DNA from: Brachypterus glaber
Lineage: Eukaryota > Arthropoda > Insecta > Coleoptera > Kateretidae
Assembly (NCBI GenBank): GCA_958510825.1
Contig: OY294054.1
Coordinates: 10,308,019-10,372,018, forward strand
Direction: 5' to 3'
Length of the DNA: 64,000 bases
The position numbers and the translations under genes are program-made. A model generated the notes under the pieces. It was not told the DNA's origin. It ran no database searches and was given only the letters and a program-made list of their open reading frames with translations. Within the stretch, counting starts at the first letter, position 1. Every line of letters starts with the position of its first letter. Positions 56,376 through 64,000 of this stretch are shown piece by piece.

Positions 56376-56690
56376 ACCTGCGTCAAATTGCGGGATAAGC
56401 GCGTTAGCGCGAAGCCCGCAAGACGCGGTCTAAAATGTTAAATCTTCACTCACGTGGAAAATATAGTATTTTTTTCACTACCAGTACAATTAATTAGCTA
56501 TTTATTTATTTGGACTTTTATTTATTTTACTAAAATTTAATGAAAAAGCTTATAAATTTAAAATATCACGCTGGCCGTTCGCGGCCATTAAAAAACAAAT
56601 GAATAACTTGACATTTCTGGCAGAATTTTTCTGGTGATCTGCTGAAATTATTAAGTGTTTCCGTGTTAAGTGTAATAAAATATATAAAAA
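56376..56690. other. Interval upstream of a short truncated reading frame
   Basis: A GC-rich hairpin (GCGGGATAAGCGCG ... CGCGAAGCCCGC) sits at 56391-56420 next to the gap. The rest resembles an AT-rich 5' leader with no other recognised feature. Confidence 0.35.
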
Positions 56691-56810
56691 TGGAAAGTGA
56701 AATGCAAAGTGATGATTCTGGTACTCCCCCAGAAATAAGGGGACAGGCGAAAACTGTGAGGGAGAATCTATTGCCTCAAAAATCAATAATATGGGGGTTG
56801 TACCTCTAGT
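56691..56810 (+). pseudogene. N-terminal stub of a possible Crypton-like protein
   Basis: ATG at 56691 opens MESEMQSDDSGTPPEIRGQA, then KTVRENLLPQKS, after which the frame departs and stops at about 56806. The 'EI...AKTVRENLLP.KS' wording is familiar from N-termini of repeat-encoded insect proteins with tyrosine-recombinase domains (Crypton-like). This is recollection, not a search result. Only about 32 residues are left, so it is at most a leader of a deleted element. Confidence 0.3.
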
Positions 56811-57204
56811 AATCTATGATGGTAATATATGGGTTGTATAATCTATGGTTGAATATGATGGACCAATGATTTTCACTTTTCAAATTGTTTTTTTGTAAAA
56901 CATGTTTTATAGGTACTAATTTAGTTAATATTTTTGATTTATCATGCAATAAATAAATTTGGTGCCTAAAGACACTTGTAAATAGTAATGTGATTTAATA
57001 ATTAAGTGAAACGTCAGATGCCAAAACAGCTAAATAAAAATTCATTATTAACCATGGTGCAATTTCATTATTTTTAGAACCTCTGACGTCATAGGTAGAG
57101 AAATAATATTTCTACAAATGAAAAGAACAGTAATAAAGATGTGCTTTTAGGCTGGTGGTGAAAAAACATTGTTTTTAACCTTGTCTGCAGTTTAAAGCCA
57201 TACA
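56811..57204. other. AT-rich interval, nothing recognised
   Basis: No ORF or RNA structure is supported. Confidence 0.3.
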
Positions 57205-57335
57205 GTGTTTCATATGTGCAGTCGAAGAAAAAGTATAGTCTACAACACGTATGGAATAGTCATTCCGCGCTCGCGGGACCGTCATACTCGCCTGCCGGCT
57301 CGTATTCCATACTAGTTATAGAATACTCTATTCTT
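57205..57335. repeat. Hairpin with GC-rich core
   Basis: TATGGAATA (57250-57258) faces TATTCCATA (57302-57310). The ~45-nt centre is GC-rich (CCGCGCTCGCGGGACCG and CCTGCCGGCTCG), in sharp contrast to the flanks. Same style as 2785-2905 and 62455-62540. Confidence 0.5.
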
Positions 57336-58436
57336 TTAATTTAATATTTCTATCTAGACGATATCCAAGGCACACTATGGCACAATTGGAAATTAAAATA
57401 GTTTTTCAACATATTATTAAATTTTAACAAAACGAATTAAAAATTAAACTTAAAATAGTGGTCGTGCAAAAAATTGTGTATACACCTATGGACTAAATTA
57501 GCTCTTTTTGTCCCTTGCATTTCTATTTCCTTCGCTCGCTACACTTTTTTATAGGTTTCTAAAACTCAAAAAAAATATTTTTTTCCATTTTTTGATGAAA
57601 ATGTTAAATAAATACTAAAGATAAGGTTCTAATTTGTATAAACAATACTAACACATACAGTTAGTAAAAATAAAAAAATTACCCGTATGAAGCATGAATA
57701 CAGTGCTTTGGAACCTTGTATGGCGAACCAATAAAAATTATCATGGTCGATAGCTAATTTACGTTGTTCTAGAAAGCATGTTTTTCTGAAAATATATCGA
57801 CTATTTCCATTGTTGTTGGCAGTAATTGTCAGAAAATTTGTAATTCATCTCTATTTCGGTATTGAACATAATCAATTTACACTTGAATTAATTAGTATAG
57901 AAGTTTAACAAGCCGTGAAGATATTTAAGCTTGGCATTCTATATTATAATCTCTCGAGCTTGTCCAACTTTTCCTTTTATTTTGTTGACGTATAAGTTTT
58001 ATGTTTTTGATTTCCTTTTGTTTAATGCTGGTTTTCTGAAAATTTAAATTTTTTATATAATTTTTTAAAAACTATTTTTTAAGTTTTTTTTTTTAAATAA
58101 CAAGATTGATCTTCAAATCGATCAGACATTCTATTGTTGAGTTATTACGCGCACAGACAGATGCATTTTTTTAGCTGTTCAGAATCGATAAAAAGCACGT
58201 GACATCGGACGGACAGACAGACAGACAGACGGACAGACAGACATTATCAAAGTTTATTATTTTTTTATGAAACCAATTTATTTCCAAGAATTTTTTGTCT
58301 AAGACGTTTTTTGGCGATTTTTGGAAATTCTAAACTACCGTATTATACTTTTCTAGAATTTACGCGCTGTGAATAGTATAAAAATTATAAAAGATTTAAT
58401 ATTTTAACATTAAAGCTTAATATAACCAGTAGCAGG
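57336..58436. other. AT-rich interval with GGACAGAC microsatellite
   Basis: CATCGGACGGACAGACAGAC and further GACA/GACG units occur at 58205-58242, within a repeat related to 3560-3860. No gene is supported. Confidence 0.4.
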
Positions 58437-59118
58437 GGTATTTCCACTTATAGTCCAGTCTTCAGGTCAATAAAAGAGCCTTTACCTGGAAATAATTGAG
58501 GGAGTTTTGATTTTCGGTTTATTGGGTAAGGTAAAGCAAATTAAAAACCAATTTTCCGACGTTGAACTCGATTTGGAACTCATTTTTTTAACGTGTTTTT
58601 CACAAAAAACAGATTTTTAAAATATCTCTTAAACGTTACACTATACTTTTTTTCGAAAAAACAAAATTGTTCTTTATCGTCGGTTAGGCATGCCCCTGAG
58701 AACATTTTGGGTGAAAATTAAAAAAATCTATCTGGCACTTTCTTTTTAATTTACGCAAAATTATTTTTTTTTTTAATAATTTACACATTTGTGCCCCATT
58801 ATTTCGAGTAAACCGATTTTCGATTGAATCACCATTGTATTAAGCATAAAAAAAAACTTCCTAACCGAGTCATAAAGAAAAGTGTATCAAAAGTTGTTGT
58901 TCTAGGATGAACCGATCTTGAGATATTTTAAAAATTCTGTTTTTTGTAAAAAATAAGTTAAAAAAATGACAGTTCCAAATCGAATTCAATGTCGCAAAAT
59001 TATTAATTTGCGGCCCTAAACCCTACCTAATAAACCAAAAATCTAAACTCCCTGAATTGTTTCCAGGTAAAGCCTCTTTTATTAACTTGAAGACTGGACT
59101 GTAACTGGAAATACGCCG
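58437..59118. mobile_element. Foldback MITE
   Basis: The left TATTTCCACTTATAGTCCAG and, reversed from the right, TATTTCCAGTTACAGTCCAG begin arms that mirror through CAATAAAAGAG, TTTACCTGGAAA, GATTTGGAACT and AAACAGA.TTTTTAAAATAT to a centre near 58775. No coding content. Partly related sequence is at 44610-44890. Confidence 0.8.
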
Positions 59119-59185
59119 GGTACTGAATATAACATACGAATATTTTATTTGACATCCAATTTATATTTTTTTTGTCTATTATTTG

Positions 59186-60275
59186 AAGGGATTGCAATCC
59201 GGAAAATCGGATCCGGTAATCCGGGGGATCCGGCATCATTAAACGTCTACCGGATCCGGTATAAGTTTGCCGGATCCGATCACCGGATCCGTTAAATTAA
59301 AATATTAAATATTAAAAATAATAATAAGTTTTCTAGTTTCTCTTTAAAACATATTTTTGCAAAAAATTGCAAAAAGGGATATATATTAACAATTTCATGG
59401 GCCAAATATTAACAAATATTTGCATGCAAGTTATACAAAGAAGAGTATTTTATGAATTTTAATAAAGTTTTGTTTGTTTTATTCGAAATTTATTTATTCT
59501 TCCCTTAATATAAGGTATTTAATTTTTTTTAAGAATAATATTCAGCTTTTTATGTGTTTTTAAAATGTTAACTTAATCGTTTTTTTTTTAATTTTTTTCT
59601 TAAAGTAAATTTTTAAACGTTTTTTCTGTTCTACTTGATAAACATTATTATATTATTTAGAGTTTTTTTTTTATTTTAATTGTTTTCACATAAAGAATAT
59701 TAAATAACTCATTTTTCAATATAAAAAGAAATTAAAAAAAAAATATTAATATTTTAATACCCTTATTTAAATTTTAATAAATCGGGTTTATCGCCCATTT
59801 CAATACATATACGGACAGCTTACATTCATCGTCATTAAAAAATGATTTGACATTACAAGAAGAATTACCAATGCAAATCCAGCAAGAAGCAAAAACCTAT
59901 AGCATAAATGCCAAAAAAGAAAAAGATTTTGAGAAAATATTAAAAAAGGAAATGATTGTATATGAAAGTGCAAATGCAAAAACCACTTTTTGCATATTTT
60001 GTCTAAATATAATTGACCCATGAACAGTTTTCGCCAGTTTTAGGATTTTTATTTTTTTTTTGGGATAACGCTGCACAAGTTTTATGCTAATATCTCAAAA
60101 TTGAATAACATTTATCGGTTTTTGCCTGTTTGCTCCATACTTGTCTTTTATTTATGAGTATATGTTGACAATAAAACTAATAAGTGTAGAAGTTGAAAGG
60201 GCCGGATCCGAACGGATCGACAGAAATTCGGCCGAATCCGACCGGATTGAAATTGGTGCCGGACTGCAATCCCTA
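59186..60275. mobile_element. hAT-like MITE with 8-bp TSD
   Basis: The ends AAGGGATTGCAATCCGG and, reversed, TAGGGATTGCAGTCCGG are bracketed by ATTATTTG at 59178-59185 and 60276-60283. An 8-bp duplication with an AGGG-type terminus fits the hAT superfamily. The subterminal regions are crowded with CGGATCCGG-type palindromes: six or more GGATCCG copies in 59206-59295, fewer at 60200-60250. These are likely transposase-binding repeats. The 1.1-kb interior is AT-rich with no transposase; the ORF at 59800-60021 has no recognised motif. Confidence 0.85.
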
Positions 60276-60283
60276 ATTATTTG

Positions 60284-60597
60284 ATACCGTCTTATTCCCA
60301 GTAATTATGGGTGAATACGGGTTTTAGCATATTTTTTCACAAGGGCTTTATTCAAATATATTTCGATCGATTATATTCTTCGCAGCTTTAAAGCTCAAAG
60401 AGTATATACAGGGAAAAAATATTATAATGCAAACAACTTATATATCTCAGGTTTATTAACAGGGTGATTCTTAAATTGGGACTTCTGCGAGGTCGTTTTA
60501 GTTTATGTAAAAAGTTCATGGCACATAAACGTTGTTGTTTGGTTACCACGTGACTTGTAAATAATTTAATATAAAAAAAGTTGTTTTTTGCAAAAAA
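60284..60597. other. Interval with ACAGGGTGATTC terminus-like sequence
   Basis: ACAGGGTGATTCTTAAATTG at 60462 faces GAATCACCCTGTATAC at 63225-63240. They could be the ends of a ~2.8-kb element enclosing the stack below. Only ~13 bp match. Confidence 0.3.
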
Positions 60598-60624
60598 CAC
60601 TGAGAGCTCCTTACCGTAGTAAAT

Positions 60625-60863
60625 TACATTACATTACATGTTTGTTTAACCTCGTACTATTCTACTTAATAAGGCATCCCCTAAGTCCAGGACTTGTGTG
60701 AGCTAGTAGTAGAGGGAGTGTCCGCTTCACTTACGCCTTCGCCAAATTTCAATTATTAATTAACTGAAAAAGGCAAATCGGTGCCAGTGAGAATCGAACT
60801 CACGCTAGTTGGCTAGTAGACTTGTCATGTACAGACGCGGTAGACCACTACACCAATCCTCCC
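60625..60863 (-). mobile_element. tRNA-derived SINE, copy D
   Basis: On the minus strand the head GGGAGGATTGGTGTAGTGGT has box A TGGTGTAGTGG (60845-60855) and box B GTTCGATTC (60791-60799). The body matches copies A-C but lacks about 30 bp in the middle (the CCGGC..TTTCGAACC part). The tail is AACAAACATGTAATGTAATG. It lies in the left arm of the 60598-61872 foldback. Confidence 0.85.
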
Positions 60864-61001
60864 ATCAAATACTAAACGTTTTTGCTTATATGGAACCCCA
60901 CGAAAGTTTACTTAACATTCACTGGTTTGGACTTTTTGGAGTTTTGAACCAGCAGAACTGTAACAACATTAAATATTACTGTAACATCCAGTAAATGTTA
61001 A

Positions 61002-61799
61002 CCTTTTCGCTCCGGGACTGGTCCATGTATGGACCAACAAGAAAAGCGAACGTAATAGATGTTCATAAGGTCAACTTAATGCACTAAATTTAGGAAAAGT
61101 ATTGAAAAAAATCCTGGTTACTTCTTTGACCTTCAAAATTAACTTTGAAGGTCAAACAATGAAAATGCGTATTTGTGATTGAAAATTGGTATACCTACGT
61201 TTTATGAGACGCTGAATACGATAAAATTAGTAAAAAAATTCTAGTGACTTCGTTGACCTTGAACTTTGAAGGTCTAAGTATGAAAATGCGTATTTGCGCT
61301 TAAAAACTTGAAAATTGGTGTACCTAGATTGTATCTGCTATAGTAAATAAGAATATTAGTAAATAAGTCTATCTCACCGACTTTGAAGCGCTAATACCCA
61401 ATTTCATGCTTTGACCTTGAAAGTTCAAGGTCAAAGAGGTGACAAGAACTTTTTTACTATTTTTATCGTATTTAGCGGTTCATAAAACATAGGTATACCA
61501 ATTTTCAAGCTCAAATACGTATTTTCATTATTTGACCTTCAAAGTTCAAGGTCGAATATGAATCTGACATTTTTTTCACTATTTTTATTGTAATCAGCAC
61601 ATCAAAAAACATTGAAAAGCCCTCTTAAACCTTCACTTACAATTTTTTACATTAGCCTTAACTTTCTCTCCGGGAGTGGTCCATATATGGACCAGCACTC
61701 CGAGTGGCGACTTGTCATAAGAAGTTCATTCATTTAAGTCATGAAATTCAGCTAAAATGCGAGGTCAATTTTAAAGGAAAAATCCCCGGAGCGAAAAGG
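61002..61799. mobile_element. piggyBac-like MITE with TTAA target duplication
   Basis: TTAA at 60998-61001 and 61800-61803. The left end CCTTTTCGCTCCGGGACTGG and the right end reversed CCTTTTCGCTCCGGGGATTT share 15 bases. TGGTCCATGTATGGACCA (61019-61036) is palindromic and recurs near the other side as TGGTCCATATATGGACCA (61677-61694). The interior is partly palindromic around repeated TTTGACCTT and AAGTTCAAGGTC blocks. No ORF. Confidence 0.8.
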
Positions 61800-61872
61800 T
61801 TAACTAAACTTTCGTAGAGTTCCATTTAAGCAAAAACGTTTAGTACTTACTACGGCAACGAGCTCTCAGTAA

Positions 61873-62184
61873 ATTAGATAATTAGCTACATAATAATATA
61901 ATAAGGTACTGTCACTCCAAGTTTGAAGGGATTATTTTGTTTGTTAAAAAGTTATAGCAAATAAACGTGGACACGCAAAACTACTAGTTCAGGGCATTAT
62001 ATTAGCTAATTCTAAATTCAAAATTTTCTGTAAATACTGCTAAAAATTTGGAAAGGAGATTGTGGGAATGGTATTTGAAGAACAAGGAACCTGTAAAAAT
62101 GGAGGAAAGGCGAAGATGGAAGATTGAAATTATTTGTTACGTTTGGTTGTCAACTTAGTAAATATTGGGACTTTTTTTTCCTCA
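61873..62184. other. AT-rich interval, nothing recognised
   Basis: No supported feature. A loose similarity to 60470-60540 is visible (AAAAAGTT..ATAAACGT). Confidence 0.3.
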
Positions 62185-62285
62185 AAATTAGTGGAGAGCC
62201 CCTAGAACAAGTTTTGTAACTTATTTGGGGCTCTTGATGATTCTGTGTAAATATTCTAATAAATAAATAAATATAAATAAATAAA
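62185..62285 (+). mobile_element. LINE 3' end relic with (AAAT)n tail, copy 2
   Basis: GAGAGCCCCTAGAACAAG, CTTATTTGGGGCTCTTGATG and TGTGTAAATATTC lead into AATAAATAAATAAATATAAA. Parallel to 33880-33967. Confidence 0.6.
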
Positions 62286-62454
62286 TTATCCGCAAATTTT
62301 TTTTAAATAGTTTACAAGATATGTAGTTTTTGACACTCTTAGTACTTTTAAAAATCGCCCTTTTAATACGCACAAAAATTGATCCAGCTTTGAGGAGCAG
62401 AACAGAAAAAAACATAAATGTAAAAAAATAGTATATTGTTTTACTAAGATGAAA

Positions 62455-62540
62455 AGTGAAGCTTTTTTTACTAGTCTGTAGAATTTACGGACGACGCGAA
62501 GCGGAGTCTGGAAACTATAGACGAGTAAAAAAAGCACATT
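62455..62540. repeat. Hairpin with GC-rich core
   Basis: GCTTTTTTTACT..GTCTGTAG at left pairs with CTATAGACGAGTAAAAAAAG at right. The centre, ACGGACGACGCGAAGCGGAG, is GC-rich. Same style as 2785-2905 and 57205-57335. Confidence 0.6.
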
Positions 62541-63627
62541 TCCTCTGAGTGACACATACTATTTTTTCTTCAAGCACCCTATATATTTTTTTTAAATATT
62601 AATTTTTGAATTTAATTTATTCAGTAATAAAGTATGTTTTTTTTATTAAAATAGGCCAATAAACCCCTTTCGAAATAAACTTAAACCTTCCTTAGCTAAT
62701 TTTAATTTTTTTTCGTAGAATAAATCGTACACTTTTCGCGATTTCGATGGTAACTTGTCTAATGTAGCATTTGCAATTTCGGAGAGATTTGTAGGTGTAT
62801 AAACCATATATTCTTCTTCAATTATTTTTAATCAATTTCACACAAGATTTTTGCACAGAATCTCGAGTCAACCACCTGTTTACACAATAAACAAACAAGT
62901 TTGGTGTATGGCTGTCATCAAAGTCAAAGAGTGCTGCCGCCAGTGGTGGTTTTGCTAACTTTTTTTTACGGCGTACAACAATGAACTCATTTTTTTACTG
63001 TAAAAAAATAGATCACTTCTAACTAGTGTGTTTAGTTATAAAATATGAACATTTTAGTACGCTTGAAGAAAAAAAGATTTTTAAAATTACTTCCACCGTT
63101 ACTGAGATATTAGCTTTGCATATATATTAACACTATTATTTAATAAATCAGGTAAAATCGGGTAAATTTTACAAAATTTACAAATGTAATGAATGCATTT
63201 ATTACCCTATTATTGAATCACCCTGTATACATTCATAATTCTACTGACATTGAAAATATTCACAGTGCCAATGCAAATAATATTTAATATCTTACTTTTA
63301 TGCCAAAAACATAATAAGATATACTATATTCTAGTACTTAACTTTTAAGAAAGAGTTATTTGCTTTAAACATAAAAAGAAAACGCTTTAGAATTACGTAA
63401 TAACTTTTTTAGACTACTCTTTTTAGCAGTGCCGGGCTTTGTATAAATTAAGTGGCGTTTTAATTTAGTTATCCTCCAAATTTTTTGCCAGGTGTAAAGT
63501 TAGTTCTTTTTTATAGGTGAGTCGTAAAATTTTGTATGATACAAACTTTTTTTCATAGGGGGCGCGAAACCTCAAGCTTGTAGCTTGCTTGCAGGGCGCT
63601 GAATTGCTAAGGCCAGTCCTGCTTCTT
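62541..63627. other. Interval without recognised genes
   Basis: 62890-62960 is GC-richer but shows no known motif. The minus-strand ORF at 63465-63758 overlaps the palindrome at 63628 and has no recognised domain. Confidence 0.3.
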
Positions 63628-63660
63628 AGTGGATATAATATATAATATATTATATCCACT
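63628..63660. repeat. Perfect 15-bp-arm AT palindrome
   Basis: AGTGGATATAATATA, TAA, TATATTATATCCACT: a perfect inverted repeat with a 3-nt loop. Confidence 0.85.
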
Positions 63661-64000
63661 ATTATATAACTACAATGAGAATTTGTTACTGTATTAAATA
63701 CTGAACGAGTTTGTATACAGGGAGGCCTAACAAAAACTAAACAGAGCCAATATATCAAGCAAATATATAAAATATAAAAAAATATGGGTGTTAACCCGTT
63801 CCCTCATGATTTTTTCTTTTTGAATGAAAAAAATCATTAGCATACATATTAACGTTCTTATATCAGGAAAAATAATTTAAAAAAACAAACTTTTTTTTTA
63901 TATATATATTTTTTTGCAAAAAATCGTGTGTGCCATATGTGGAACACTATGCAGTAAGAAAACTTAAGTATTGTATTGTATTGCTTTATTGTATATAATA
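63661..64000. other. AT-rich end of window
   Basis: TTAACCCGTTCCCTCATG at 63793 resembles the outer end of a TTAA element. A TGCCATATGTGGAACACTAT block at 63930 resembles 56060-56080 (TGCCATATATGGGACGGTAT). The element, if present, runs off the window. Confidence 0.35.

Larger units (their letters stand above)
60598..61872. mobile_element. Foldback element hosting a SINE and a piggyBac-like MITE
   Basis: The left arm CTGAGAGCTCCTTACCGTAG and, reversed from the right, CTGAGAGCTCGTTGCCGTAG match. Both arms continue with TACTAAACGTTTTTGCTTA and ACGAAAGTTTA. The SINE at 60625-60863 splits the left arm. The MITE at 61002-61799 sits at a TTAA in the central part. Removing both leaves a ~240-bp palindromic element. 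Confidence 0.75.

Noticed and set aside
56122..56441. ORFs spanning the N block
   Set aside because: They consist of undetermined bases from a 200-N gap.
60462..63232. Single 2.8-kb transposon bounded by ACAGGGTGATTC ends
   Set aside because: Only about 13 terminal bases match and the subterminal sequence does not; recorded as a possibility, not a feature.

Overview
This is an AT-rich, intron- and transposon-dominated piece of an animal genome, almost certainly an arthropod and most likely an insect. The host-gene evidence is a single coding exon at 48438-48617 (+ strand). It encodes 60 residues of the extracellular glutamate-binding domain of a metabotropic glutamate receptor (mGluR), with a clean polypyrimidine-AG acceptor, a GTAAGT donor and phase 0 at both ends. 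No other host exon is recognisable, so most of the window is probably intron of that gene filled with mobile elements. A 200-N assembly gap lies at 56176-56375. There are no bacterial-type genes, operons or CRISPR arrays.

Layout. 1-4.4 kb: direct repeats, a 0.96-kb foldback and two short hairpins. 4.4-13.1 kb: a nested transposon stack. The outer DNA transposon has ~150-bp terminal inverted repeats (TIRs) and carries a decayed DDE/SWIM-zinc-finger transposase gene (minus strand). A 2.3-kb Transib-like element with a 5-bp target-site duplication (TSD) is inserted in that gene. A 3.5-kb CR1/Jockey-like LINE (minus strand, frameshifted ORF1 and ORF2) lies between the gene and the right TIR. 13.1-24 kb: TTAA-flanked foldback and piggyBac-like MITEs, a ~0.9-kb tandem duplication, and a TA-flanked MITE with a GC-rich hairpin. 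24-29 kb: a 5'-truncated LINE split by a tRNA-derived SINE, a Foldback-like element whose arms are ~15-bp tandem repeats, a TIR element full of internal motifs, and a hammerhead-ribozyme-like motif. 29-34 kb: dispersed repeats and a ~1-kb minisatellite with a 166-bp higher-order unit. 34-48 kb: LINE remnants, a second SINE, foldbacks and a PIF/Harbinger-like MITE. 48-52 kb: the mGluR exon, then a ~250-bp retroelement carrying a well-formed type I hammerhead ribozyme, then a TIR element containing three near-identical 428-bp units. 52-64 kb: two more SINEs, a ~100-bp minisatellite, foldbacks, a hAT-like MITE with an 8-bp TSD, and a second nested stack (SINE and piggyBac-like MITE inside a foldback).

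The most interesting signals are non-coding. Two hammerhead self-cleaving ribozyme motifs probably derive from Penelope-like or other small retroelements. Four SINE copies share a body but have different tRNA-like heads. The insertion order of the 4.4-13.1 kb stack can be read from TSDs and from gene interruption. All family assignments come from motif recognition by eye; no database search or folding program was run.
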